From: Leifsonia sp. ku-ls
Lineage (GTDB): Bacteria > Actinomycetota > Actinomycetes > Actinomycetales > Microbacteriaceae
Length of the DNA stretch: 64,000 nt
Assembly: GCA_003367665.1 (NCBI GenBank)
Contig: QKXI01000001.1
Coordinates: 434,001 to 498,000, forward strand
Direction of reading: 5' to 3'
Shown here: positions 25,346-33,479 of the stretch, one piece after another
How the letters are laid out: each line of letters begins with the position of its first letter
How positions within the stretch are numbered: position 1 is the first letter of the stretch
Made by a program: the position numbers and the translations under genes
The notes under the pieces: generated by a model
Told to the model about the DNA's origin: nothing
The model's input: only the letters and a program-made list of their open reading frames with translations
The model's database searches: none

Positions 25346-27154
25346 TCACTGGGCCGGGAGCGAGCCCAGCGTCACCGAGGCGGTCTTGGTCTGGCCGTCG
25401 CGGATGTAGGTGAGGTCCACCTTCGCGCCCGCGGCCTGCGCCCGCACCTGGGCGGTGAGGTCGGTCGCGTCGGTGATCGGGGTGTCGCCGAAGTTCACCA
25501 CGACGTCGCCGGCCTTGAGGCCCGCGTTCGCGGCGGCGCCGCCCGAGGTGACGTTCTTGATCAGCGCGCCGACCGTGGTGGCGTTGCTGTCGCTGCTCGC
25601 GTCGGCGACCGACGCGCCGAGCAGGCCGTGGCTGGCCGACCCGTTCTTGATGATCTCGTCGGAGATGCGCTTGGCGAGGTTGGACGGGATCGCGAAGCCG
25701 ACGCCGATGCTGCCGGACTGGGAGCCGTCGGAGCTGGAGCCGCCGGCGCTCGCGATGGCGACGTTGACGCCGATCAGCTCGCCCTTGTCGTTCAGCAGCG
25801 CGCCGCCGGAGTTGCCCGGGTTGATGGACGCGTCGGTCTGGATGACGGGGAGCGAGATCGTGCCCTGCGAGCCCTGCTGCTGTTGCTGCTGCTGGCCGCC
25901 CTGGCCCGGGAAGTCGAAGTTGAACGGGTTCTGGCTGCCGCCATTGCCGTTGCCGTCGCTGTTCGAGTCGCCCTTCGGGGCGGCCGACGAGGCGATGCTG
26001 ATGCTGCGGTTGAGGGCGGAGACGATGCCGTCGGTGACCGTGCCGGAGAGGCCGAGCGGAGCGCCGATGGCGACCGTCGTGCTGCCGACGTTCAGCTTGC
26101 TGGAGTCTCCCCAGGTCATCGGGGTGAGCCCGGACGCCTTGTCGAGCTTGATCACGGCCAGGTCGGTCGTCGGGTCGGTGCCGACGATCTTGGCGGTGTA
26201 GATCTTGCCGTCGTTGTCGGTCACGGTGATGCTGACGTTGGACGCCTGCCCGTCGAGCGTGACCACGTGCGTGTTGGTGAGCACGTAGCCGTCGCTGGTG
26301 AGCACGATGCCGGAGCCGGTGCCGCCGGAGCTGGACGCGCTCACGGAGATGGTGACGACGCTCGGCGACGCCTTGGCCGCGACCGCGGTGACGGTGCTGG
26401 CGTTGTTGGCGTCGTTGACCGTGATGTTCTGCGGACCGGACACGGTCTTGATCGTGGCGTTGCCGCCGTCGGTGGCGGCGTACAGGCCGACGCCGGCGCC
26501 CGCTCCGGCGATGCCGCCGACGAGCGCGCCGATCGCGAGCGTCGCGATGATGAGGCCGGTGTTGCCGCGCTTCGCGGGCTTTGGGGCGGGAGCGCCCGGC
26601 GCGCCGGGAGCGCTCGCGTAGGGCTGCTGCTGCCCGTTCGGGGCGTACGGCTGCTGGCCGTAGCCGGAGGGCTGGCCGAAGGAGCCGTTCCCGTAGTTCG
26701 GCTGCTGCTGGCCGTACGGCTGACCGTAGGGCTGCGGGTGCACGGGCTGGGTGTGCTGGGCCGGCGCGGGCTGCTGCGCGGTCTGCTGGTAGTCGGTGTG
26801 CTGAGGCACGGTCGGCTGCTGCGCCGTTGGCTGGGCGCCGGTCGGCTGCTGGGCCGTCGGCTGCGCGCCCGTCGGCTGCTGCGCCGTCGGCTGCGCGCCG
26901 GTCGGCTGCTGGGCCGCCGGCTGCTGCGGCTGCGGGACGGTGGGCTGCACGGCCGTCGGCTGAGCCGCGGTGTCGTGCGCGGCAGGAACCGCCTCCGCCG
27001 GGGTCTGGGCCGGAGCGGCGACGCTCTCGGTGTGCTGGGGGGCCGCCGTCTCGGCGGCGGGGGCCTGCTCGGTGCCGGCAGCGTCCACGACCGCGTCGGT
27101 GTCGGCGTCGTGCTGGGGCTTCGCGGGCTCCGGGGTGTTCGGGGTGTCGGTCAT
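25346..27154 (-). CDS. HtrA/DegP-like membrane-anchored serine protease with PDZ domain
   Basis: The 602-residue protein has a long disordered cytoplasmic N terminus (1-195) rich in Gln, Pro, Ala and Thr, one membrane helix (about 200-226) and an extracytoplasmic trypsin-like domain. Its triad is His296 (TNTHVV), Asp331 (TTDLAVI) and Ser449 (GNSGGAL); a C-terminal PDZ domain follows (about 510-600). A Gln/Gly/Ser-rich insert (about 390-432) lies inside the protease domain. Such proteins degrade or sense misfolded envelope proteins. The ATG at 27154 has GGAAGGAG at seven bases. The N terminus contains a decapeptide tandem repeat. Confidence 0.94.
   Translation of the reverse strand: MTDTPNTPEPAKPQHDADTDAVVDAAGTEQAPAAETAAPQHTESVAAPAQTPAEAVPAAHDTAAQPTAVQPTVPQPQQPAAQQPTGAQPTAQQPTGAQPTAQQPTGAQPTAQQPTVPQHTDYQQTAQQPAPAQHTQPVHPQPYGQPYGQQQPNYGNGSFGQPSGYGQQPYAPNGQQQPYASAPGAPGAPAPKPAKRGNTGLIIATLAIGALVGGIAGAGAGVGLYAATDGGNATIKTVSGPQNITVNDANNASTVTAVAAKASPSVVTISVSASSSGGTGSGIVLTSDGYVLTNTHVVTLDGQASNVSITVTDNDGKIYTAKIVGTDPTTDLAVIKLDKASGLTPMTWGDSSKLNVGSTTVAIGAPLGLSGTVTDGIVSALNRSISIASSAAPKGDSNSDGNGNGGSQNPFNFDFPGQGGQQQQQQQGSQGTISLPVIQTDASINPGNSGGALLNDKGELIGVNVAIASAGGSSSDGSQSGSIGVGFAIPSNLAKRISDEIIKNGSASHGLLGASVADASSDSNATTVGALIKNVTSGGAAANAGLKAGDVVVNFGDTPITDATDLTAQVRAQAAGAKVDLTYIRDGQTKTASVTLGSLPAQ
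26810..26914 (-). repeat. 30-base tandem repeat inside the htrA-like gene
   Basis: Three full and one half copies of a 30-base unit code for AQQPTGAQPT, residues 81-115. The near-identical copies suggest slippage, so copy number may vary between strains. Confidence 0.75.
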
Positions 27155-27287
27155 GGTGTTGCTCCTTCCAAGCACGAACAGCTTGGGATGCCAACCTGAG
27201 CGTTCTCTTTCCCGATGCTGTGGACGACCTTCTGCAAGTCGATGACTCTCCACAACGTAACCGATGGGTGCGATGGGAGTAAGGCCG

Positions 27288-27293
27288 TACGGT
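27288..27293 (+). promoter_or_regulatory. -10 element of the DapC-like aminotransferase gene (leaderless)
   Basis: TACGGT, six bases before the ATG at 27300. Confidence 0.55.
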
Positions 27294-27299
27294 GGACGC

Positions 27300-28496
27300 A
27301 TGACGATTCCCGGAGCCTGGAGACGCGCCGCCGAGGGCGCCGGACTGCTCGGCGCGGACGGCTCCGTGCGGCCCACGATCTTCGCCGAGATGAGCGCACT
27401 GGCGGTGCGCACCGGCGCCATCAACCTCGGCCAGGGGTTCCCCGACGAGGACGGCCCCGTGGAGGTGCTGGACGCCGCGGTCGCCGCCATCCGCGCCGGC
27501 GAGAACCAGTACCCGCCGGGCCAGGGCATCCCCGACCTGCGCCTCGCCGTCGCCGAGCACCAGCGACGGTTCTACGGGCTGGACGTCGACCCCGACCGGG
27601 AGGTGCTCGTCACGGCGGGCGCAACGGAGGCCATCGCGGCGACGCTGCTGGCGCTGCTCCAGCCGGGCGACGAGGTCGTGACGTTCGAGCCGTACTACGA
27701 CGAGTACGCGGCCGTCATCGCCCTCGCCGGCGGCGTCCACCGCACGGTCCCGCTGGAGCCGCCCGCGTTCCGGCCCGACCTCGACCGGCTGCGCGACACG
27801 GTCACCGACCGCACCCGGGTCATCCTCGTCAACACGCCGCACAATCCCACCGGCGCCGTGCTCGACCGCGAGACGCTGTCCCTCGTCGTCGAGCTCGCCG
27901 AGCGGCACGACGCCGTGATCGTGACCGACTCCGTGTACGAGCACCTGACCTTCGGGCCGGCGCACGTCCCGATCGAGTCGCTGCCGGGCGCGCGGGAGCG
28001 GACGGTCGCGATCTCCTCCGGCGGCAAGACGTTCAACACGACGGGGTGGAAGGTCGGCTGGCTGACCGCCCCAGCCGAGCTCGTCAGCGCCGTGCTCGCC
28101 GTGAAGCAGTTCCTGACCTACGTGAACGGCGCGCCCTTCCAGCCGGCGATCGCGGCCGGGCTGCGCCTGCCCGACGCCTACTTCCACGGCATCGCGGCGG
28201 CGCTCGCGCACAAGCGCGACCTGCTCTCCGCGGGACTGGGGGCCGCCGGCTTCGGCGTCTTCCCGAGCGACGGCACCTACTTCGTCGTCGCCGACGCCGC
28301 CCCGCTCGGCTTCCCCGACGCGGTCGAGCTGTGCCGGCGGCTGCCGGAGCTGGCCGGCGTCGTCGCCGTGCCGCTCGGCGCGTTCAGCCGCGGCGAGTAC
28401 GCCGCGCGCACCGCCTCCCTGGTCCGCTTCGCGTTCTGCAAGCGCACGCCGGTGCTGGAGGACGCCGCTCGGCGCCTGGCGAGCCTTGCCCGGTAG
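27300..28496 (+). CDS. Class I/II PLP-dependent aminotransferase, DapC/kynurenine aminotransferase-like
   Basis: The 398-residue fold-type I enzyme shows FAEMSALAVRTGAINLGQGFPDEDGP near the start, close to the mycobacterial enzyme annotated as N-succinyldiaminopimelate aminotransferase DapC. Also visible are NQYPPGQGIPDLR, VTAGATEAIAA, NTPHNPTGAV, TDSVYEHLTF and the PLP lysine in SSGGKTFNTTGWKVGW. It could act in lysine/diaminopimelate synthesis or as a broad methionine/aromatic aminotransferase; sequence alone does not settle this. The ATG at 27300 is fixed by TACGGT six bases upstream; longer in-frame starts are less likely. It diverges from htrA. Confidence 0.88.
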   Translation: MTIPGAWRRAAEGAGLLGADGSVRPTIFAEMSALAVRTGAINLGQGFPDEDGPVEVLDAAVAAIRAGENQYPPGQGIPDLRLAVAEHQRRFYGLDVDPDREVLVTAGATEAIAATLLALLQPGDEVVTFEPYYDEYAAVIALAGGVHRTVPLEPPAFRPDLDRLRDTVTDRTRVILVNTPHNPTGAVLDRETLSLVVELAERHDAVIVTDSVYEHLTFGPAHVPIESLPGARERTVAISSGGKTFNTTGWKVGWLTAPAELVSAVLAVKQFLTYVNGAPFQPAIAAGLRLPDAYFHGIAAALAHKRDLLSAGLGAAGFGVFPSDGTYFVVADAAPLGFPDAVELCRRLPELAGVVAVPLGAFSRGEYAARTASLVRFAFCKRTPVLEDAARRLASLAR

Positions 28497-28535
28497 TCGC
28501 GCAGACGGGCAGGGACGCCGGGGCGCCCCCGATGG

Positions 28536-29372
28536 TCAGCGCGGGACGACGCGGTAGCGGCGCAGGGCGAGGGCCGGGTTGCGCTCGCGCACCTCGCGGA
28601 CGCGCGCGGTCGAAACCTCCGCGACCGCGACCCCGGTGGTCTCGCCGAGCGCGGCGACGGTGACGCCCATCGGGTCGACGATCGCGCTGGCGCCGACGCC
28701 GATCGCGGGCGGGTGGTCCGCCGCCGCGACGTACAGCGTGTTCTCGATCGCCCTTGCCGCGAGCAGCGTCGTCCAGTGGAACTCCTTGAGCGGTCCGCGC
28801 ACCCACTCCGCCGGCACCGCCACGAGCTCGGCGCCGGCGTCCGCGAGGCGACGCGTCACCTCGGGAAAGCGCAGGTCGTAGCAGGTCTGCAGGCCGACCG
28901 TCACGCCGTCCACGGCGAAGGTCTGCGGCTCCTCCACCGGACCGGCCACAACCCACTCCGACTCGCGCGCGCCGAACGCGTCGTACAGGTGCTGCTTACG
29001 GTAGGTCGCCAGCACATCGCCGCTCGGACCGACCGCCACGAGGGTGTTGGAGAACTTCCGGGGCTCGTCCGTGCGCTCCACCAGACCGGCGACCACGGCG
29101 ACATCGTGCTCGCGGGCCGCGGCGGCGAGGCCGTCGACGAAGGCGCCGTCGAGCGGCTCCGCGTTCCGGGCGAACGACGGCCCGAGCGGATCGGTGAAGT
29201 ACGACGCGTACTCGGGCAGCACCACCAGCCGGGCGCCGCGCGAGGCGGCGACGGCGACCAGACCCGCCACCACGTCCCGGTTGTGGACGCGGTCCTCCCC
29301 CGGCGCGAACTGCGCGACCGCGACGCCGAGGGTCCTGCCCTCGACGGTCAGCTCGGCGGGCCGATCGCTCAC
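28536..29372 (-). CDS. Carbon-nitrogen hydrolase (nitrilase/omega-amidase family)
   Basis: The 278-residue protein has the full Glu-Lys-Cys triad: Glu54 in VVLPEYASY, Lys126 in YRKQHLYDAF and Cys164 in LQTCYDLRFPE. Members hydrolyse amides or carbamoyl groups, e.g. omega-amidases or deaminated glutathione amidase; the YRKxHLYDAF segment fits that branch. The GTG at 29372 overlaps the histidine kinase stop codon (GTGA), so it is translationally coupled to the signalling operon. Whether it belongs functionally to the pathway or is a passenger is unknown; tight coupling favours the former. It converges on the aminotransferase gene with 39 bases between. Confidence 0.9.
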   Translation of the reverse strand: MSDRPAELTVEGRTLGVAVAQFAPGEDRVHNRDVVAGLVAVAASRGARLVVLPEYASYFTDPLGPSFARNAEPLDGAFVDGLAAAAREHDVAVVAGLVERTDEPRKFSNTLVAVGPSGDVLATYRKQHLYDAFGARESEWVVAGPVEEPQTFAVDGVTVGLQTCYDLRFPEVTRRLADAGAELVAVPAEWVRGPLKEFHWTTLLAARAIENTLYVAAADHPPAIGVGASAIVDPMGVTVAALGETTGVAVAEVSTARVREVRERNPALALRRYRVVPR

Positions 29373-31147
29373 GGCGCCACCTCCGCGCGCGGGATGGCCT
29401 CCGTGACCGGCTGCGGGGTCTCCACCGGCAGCACGATGCTGATCGATGTGCCGACGCCCTCCTCGCTGGCGATGTCGAGGCGTCCACCGTGCGCGGTCAC
29501 GATCGCCTTGGTGATCGTGAGGCCGAGACCGACGCCCGGCACCGCGTTGCGCGTGGCCGTGGACGCCCGGAAGAAGCGCTGCGAGAGCCGGCTCAGCTCC
29601 ACCGCGGGGATGCCGATGCCGGTGTCCGAGACGGCGATCACGGCGGTCTCGCCGTCGGAGCGGAGCGCGACGGTCACCGTCCCACCCGACGGCGTGAACT
29701 TGAGGGCGTTGGAGACCAGGTTGTCGACCGCCTGCCCGAGCCGGAGCGCGTCGCCGCGCACGACGAGCGTGCCGTCCGGCAGGTCGCCCACGAGCGTGAC
29801 GCCGGCGTTCGCCGCGACCGGACGCGCCGACTCGATGGAGGCCGAGACGACGCCACCGAGCTCCACGTCGCGGATGTCGAGCGGGAAGCGGCCGGACTCC
29901 ACCTGCGCGGTGAAGAGCAGGTCGCCGACCAGGCGCAGCAGCCGGTGCGCGTTGCGCTCCGCCACGCCGAGATACTGCAGCTGCTCCTCCGACAGCGGCG
30001 CGTCCTCGTCGTCGCGCATCAGCTCCAGGTAGCCGAGGATCGACGACAGCGGGGTGCGGAGCTCGTGCGAGATCAGCCCGACGAACTCGTCCTTCAGCCG
30101 GGCGAACTCCCGCGCCTGCGTCATGTCGGTCGCCACGAAGATGAAGCCCACCCGGTGCCCGTTCTCGTCGAGCCGCGGCGTCGCCGCGACCTGCACCGCG
30201 ACGCGCTTGCCGTCGGGCCGCACATAGGTCCAGTCCCGCACGTCCGCAGAACCGGCGCGCACGGTGTCGACCAGGGCGGAGAAGTCGTCGACGCTCGAGA
30301 CCGTCGTGAACCGAGCGTCCATGTCCTGGAGGCGCTGCTCGATCTCCTCCTGGAGGTGGAAGTCGATCACGTGGTGCTTGCCGTCGAGCACCTGCTTCTC
30401 GGTCAGGCCGAGCATCTTCTCGGCGCCGGGGTTCCAGACGTCGATGAGGCCGTCGAGGTCGGTGCCGATCACGGACTGCTCGGTGACCGCGTTCCAGATG
30501 CTCTGGATGAGCCGGTTCGCCGTCTTCAGCCGTGCCTCGTTGAGCACCAGCTCGTCCTGGGTGGAGACGGCCTGCGCGAGCAGCGTCTGCTGACGCTCGT
30601 TGGCCTCGCGCGCGGCCGCGAGCTGCACCCGCATGCGATGCGCCAGCTCGTTGATGACCACCGCCACGATCAGGTAGATCACCGGGGAGAAGAACGCGCG
30701 CACCACGTCGCCGGCCGTGCGGCCGCCGCCGTCGACCACGAGCGGCGCCAGGAGCACCACGAACGTGCCGAGCGCCGCGATCAGGATGTTGACCCGCCCC
30801 TCCTCGGAGGCGATCCACACGAACGGCAGCAGCGTCAGCACGACGAACGGCGACGCCGACGACCCCGTGCCGAGCCGCAGCAGCCCCACCGCGAGCAGCG
30901 AGAGCGTCGGCACGACGACCGCCCACTCCGGGTGCAGCCTCCGCCACGGCACGGCGAAGGAGAGCACGGAGGCGACGACGACCAGCGCGATGCTCGCCAG
31001 GAACTCGGCCCAGTTCGTGACCGGGACGCCGTTCGGCACGGCCGCGATGACCGCGGCGATCGCGAAGCCGACGATCGTCGGGATCTGCTTCATGAACGCC
31101 GACGGCGAGTCGATGGGGATGCGGCTGAGCCAGCGGTCGAGGGTCAT
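29369..31147 (-). CDS. Membrane-bound PAS sensor histidine kinase
   Basis: The 592-residue protein begins with about six hydrophobic helices (20-170) forming a membrane sensor. A short coiled coil (170-210) and a PAS domain follow (about 212-345, with SVIGTDLDGLIDVWNPGAEKMLGLTE split around residue 230). The HisKA helix carries phospho-acceptor His361 in SHELRTPLSS, and the HATPase domain has NLVSNALKFTPSGG, SDTGIGIP and GVGLGLTITKAIV, so all catalytic boxes are present. The ATG overlaps the stop of the receiver gene (ATGA), and the next gene overlaps its stop. It probably phosphorylates the receiver at 31144-31548 and perhaps also the receiver domain of the PIG-L fusion. Confidence 0.93.
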   Translation of the reverse strand: MTLDRWLSRIPIDSPSAFMKQIPTIVGFAIAAVIAAVPNGVPVTNWAEFLASIALVVVASVLSFAVPWRRLHPEWAVVVPTLSLLAVGLLRLGTGSSASPFVVLTLLPFVWIASEEGRVNILIAALGTFVVLLAPLVVDGGGRTAGDVVRAFFSPVIYLIVAVVINELAHRMRVQLAAAREANERQQTLLAQAVSTQDELVLNEARLKTANRLIQSIWNAVTEQSVIGTDLDGLIDVWNPGAEKMLGLTEKQVLDGKHHVIDFHLQEEIEQRLQDMDARFTTVSSVDDFSALVDTVRAGSADVRDWTYVRPDGKRVAVQVAATPRLDENGHRVGFIFVATDMTQAREFARLKDEFVGLISHELRTPLSSILGYLELMRDDEDAPLSEEQLQYLGVAERNAHRLLRLVGDLLFTAQVESGRFPLDIRDVELGGVVSASIESARPVAANAGVTLVGDLPDGTLVVRGDALRLGQAVDNLVSNALKFTPSGGTVTVALRSDGETAVIAVSDTGIGIPAVELSRLSQRFFRASTATRNAVPGVGLGLTITKAIVTAHGGRLDIASEEGVGTSISIVLPVETPQPVTEAIPRAEVAP

Positions 31148-31548
31148 GCCGGCTCCCCCAGCGCGAGCATCTCGCGGATGCGGGTGGAAAGGACGCGCGG
31201 GCTGAACGGCTTCACGATGAAGCTGTCCGACCGGTCGGCGACGACGCCGTGGTCGGTGAGCAGCTGCACGGAGGCCGAGACCATGAGGATGAGCGTGTCC
31301 TTGGTGACCTCGTCGGCGCGGATGGCCTCCGCCACCTCCACGCCGTTGAGCCCGGGCATGGAGATGTCGAGCACGGCCAGGTCGACCCCGCCCGACCGGA
31401 CGGCGTCGAGTGCGGCGCGCCCGTTGTCCACCGCGGCGACGATGTCGACGCCCGCGCGGGAGGCGGCGATGGTCATCAGGCCGCGGATGTCGTCGTCGTC
31501 GTCCGCGATCACGACCCGCTTGCGGTCGCCGGCGCCGGACTCAGACAT
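31144..31548 (-). CDS. Single-domain response regulator (receiver only)
   Basis: The 134-residue protein is a CheY-like receiver with no output domain: acidic cluster ADDDDD (15-20), phospho-acceptor Asp61 in VLDISMPGLNG and Lys113 in FIVKPFSP. With no DNA-binding domain it probably relays phosphate or acts by protein contact. It overlaps the kinase gene by four bases and the 52-residue membrane protein gene by eight. The operon also codes for a second receiver fused to a deacetylase, so a branched relay is plausible. Confidence 0.93.
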   Translation of the reverse strand: MSESGAGDRKRVVIADDDDDIRGLMTIAASRAGVDIVAAVDNGRAALDAVRSGGVDLAVLDISMPGLNGVEVAEAIRADEVTKDTLILMVSASVQLLTDHGVVADRSDSFIVKPFSPRVLSTRIREMLALGEPA

Positions 31549-31699
31549 GCAGGAACACCACCCGGACGACCACGATGGCCGCGCAGATCAGGAGCGCGAC
31601 GGCGGCGTACACCGGCAGTCGGAACTCCCAGCGGCGGTTGCGCTCGAGCTCCTCCTCGATCTGCTGCCGCATCTCGGCCGGCGGTTCGACGGGACTCAT
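31541..31699 (-). CDS. 52-residue single-pass membrane protein
   Basis: This small gene lies between the PHP and receiver genes and is linked to both by overlaps: its ATG shares bases with the PHP stop codon (ATGA, 31696-31699) and its end overlaps the receiver start by eight bases. The product has an acidic/amphipathic segment (EMRQQIEEELERNRRWEFR, about 9-27) and one membrane helix (about 28-50). No family is recognised. Position and coupling suggest a membrane anchor or regulator for the soluble operon enzymes or the kinase (inference). Confidence 0.75.
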   Translation of the reverse strand: MSPVEPPAEMRQQIEEELERNRRWEFRLPVYAAVALLICAAIVVVRVVFLHV

Positions 31700-32469
31700 C
31701 GGGCCTCCTCGGTCTCGGATGCGACGCGGCTCGCCGCCGCGTCGAGGAGCGCCGGCACGCGCTCGTAGCGGCCGACGTCGGCGGCGACGTGGCTGTCGGT
31801 GGAGGCAACGATACGCGCTCCGGCGCGCAGCAGCGCGGCGATGGCCTCGGGTCCGGGGCACGCCCACTTCTCGTTGACCTCGACGATGGTTCCCGTCGCG
31901 GCCGCCGCCTCGGCCCAGGCGAGCAGGCGCTGCGGGCCGAGCTGCGCCTCCGCGAGCCCCACCTTCGGCAGGATCGAGAACCAGTGCGCCAGCTGCGCGT
32001 GCGGCGTGCGCTCCATGGCGCGGATGCTGGCCTCCACGAGCAGGTCGAGCGCGTCGTCGGCGGAGAGTCCGGCGTCGAGGCGCTCCCGGGTCGCGGTCGG
32101 CGACCACGGTCCGTCGGTGCCGGGGAACTGGTGGTCGCCGATGACCACCGCGTCGACTCCGCCCGGCCCCACGACGAGGTCCGCCGGCGTGTCGACCGCG
32201 CCGGACGCGTCCAGCAGCTTGGCCTCCACGCCGGTCAGCACGGTGAGGCCGTCCGGGACGCGTTCCGCCCGCACCGCGACGACGAACTCGGGCACCCAGG
32301 TGGTCGACGCCCGCACGTGGTCGGTGAGCCGCAGGGTCGCGAGTCCGACCGCCGACGCGGCCGCGAGGTTCTCAGCGAGGGTGCTGCGCGCGTCGTCGGA
32401 GAACGTGGAGTGGACGTGGAAGTCGCCGTGCAGCACGGCCGGCAGCCGCGCGGCCTCCGTCGCGCTCAC
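31696..32469 (-). CDS. PHP-domain metal-dependent hydrolase
   Basis: The 257-residue protein has the four PHP metal-binding motifs: FHVHSTFSDDA with His18 and His20, LTDHVR, the GVEAKLLD glutamate, and ASTDSHVA near the C terminus. Family members include histidinol phosphatase, 5'-nucleases and other phosphoesterases. The layout and HWFSILPKVG segment are closer to the histidinol-phosphatase-like group, but the substrate is unknown. The GTG at 32469 overlaps the ATP-grasp stop (GTGA). It probably acts on a phosphorylated or ligated intermediate made by the neighbouring enzymes. Confidence 0.88.
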   Translation of the reverse strand: MSATEAARLPAVLHGDFHVHSTFSDDARSTLAENLAAASAVGLATLRLTDHVRASTTWVPEFVVAVRAERVPDGLTVLTGVEAKLLDASGAVDTPADLVVGPGGVDAVVIGDHQFPGTDGPWSPTATRERLDAGLSADDALDLLVEASIRAMERTPHAQLAHWFSILPKVGLAEAQLGPQRLLAWAEAAAATGTIVEVNEKWACPGPEAIAALLRAGARIVASTDSHVAADVGRYERVPALLDAAASRVASETEEAR

Positions 32470-33479
32470 TCCTCCGGTCCCTCCGTGTGCGCCGCGTTCT
32501 CGGAGACCAGCACGTCGGACGGGCGCAGGAAGACGTCCTCCAGGAACCGGACGTTGGCCAGCTCCTCGAAGTCGACCGCGGACGGCACGGGACGGCCAAG
32601 CACCAGGTCGAGCAGGAGCGAGGGCATGTCGACGCCGGCCGCGATGGTGAGCGGCATCGCGCCGGGGAAGCGCGGGTTCACCTCCAGCAGCGCCGGGACG
32701 CCGTCGGTGCTGTAGCGCAGCTGCACGTTCGCGACGCCCGTCAGGCCGATCGCGCGCGCGACGGCCGCCGCCGTGTCGGAGAGCTCCGCCCGTCGCACGG
32801 TGCGTCCGGCGATGGAGACGCCGGAGTCGACCCGCTCGCGCGAGCGCGGCACGGCGGCGATGACCTCGCCGTCGAGCCCGGCCAGCACGTCGACGGAGAA
32901 CTCCTCGCCCGGCAGGTTCTCCTGGATGATGATGCTCTCGTCGATGCCGAGCGCCTCCAGGGTCCCGCGATCCGGGATCAGGCGGACGCCACGCGAGCCC
33001 GCGCCGCTGCGGGGCTTCACGATCACCGGGAACGTCCAGTCGGCTCCGACGCCCTCCCGGTTCAGCAGCCGGGTCACCGGGATGCGCGCGCGGCCGTCGA
33101 CGCGCTGCACGAGCGCGTACTTGTCCAGGCAGGTGACGAGGGTGTCGTGGGAGGGCGCGGCCAGGGCGGTGCCGACGGCCGCCAGCTCCTCCCGGCGGGC
33201 GGCGAGGCCGGGCAGCTCGACGTCGACCGTCGAGAAGAGCACGTCGATCCCGTCGTCGCGGCTCATCGCGATGAGCGCGTCGACGAACCCGTCCGAGCGC
33301 CCCGGCGGCACGATGCGGCGGCGACCCTCCGGCACGAGGTAGAGACCGCTCGCCCAGCCGTCCATGTCGGCGGCGAACACCTCGACGTCGTCGCGGGCGA
33401 GCAGGGAGCGGATCACGGCCACCCCGGCCGGGCCGCCCGCGCCGGTGACAAGGACGCGGGTGCGGGAGCTGTCGGTCAT
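32466..33479 (-). CDS. ATP-grasp family ligase
   Basis: The 337-residue protein has an N-terminal Rossmann-like pre-ATP-grasp domain beginning RVLVTGAGGPAGVAVIRSLL (core TGAGGPAGVAVI). The ATP-grasp fold follows, with FPVIVKPRSGAGSRGVRLI (ATP-binding lysine and Gly-rich loop, about 150-168), IIIQENLPGEEFSVDVL and the metal-binding LLEVNPRFPGAMPL (about 265-278). Such enzymes form an acyl-phosphate and join it to an amine or other nucleophile. The layout is like carbamoyl-phosphate synthase-type and amino-acid ligases. Its ATG abuts the stop codon of the receiver-PIG-L gene. A deacetylase followed by an ATP-grasp ligase recalls deacetylate-then-acylate logic; the product is unknown. Confidence 0.88.
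   Translation of the reverse strand: MTDSSRTRVLVTGAGGPAGVAVIRSLLARDDVEVFAADMDGWASGLYLVPEGRRRIVPPGRSDGFVDALIAMSRDDGIDVLFSTVDVELPGLAARREELAAVGTALAAPSHDTLVTCLDKYALVQRVDGRARIPVTRLLNREGVGADWTFPVIVKPRSGAGSRGVRLIPDRGTLEALGIDESIIIQENLPGEEFSVDVLAGLDGEVIAAVPRSRERVDSGVSIAGRTVRRAELSDTAAAVARAIGLTGVANVQLRYSTDGVPALLEVNPRFPGAMPLTIAAGVDMPSLLLDLVLGRPVPSAVDFEELANVRFLEDVFLRPSDVLVSENAAHTEGPEE

Noticed and set aside
28520-28529. GGGGCGCCCC palindrome as terminator between the aminotransferase and C-N hydrolase genes
   Set aside because: It has no loop bases and lies in a GC-rich spacer; it cannot form a normal hairpin.
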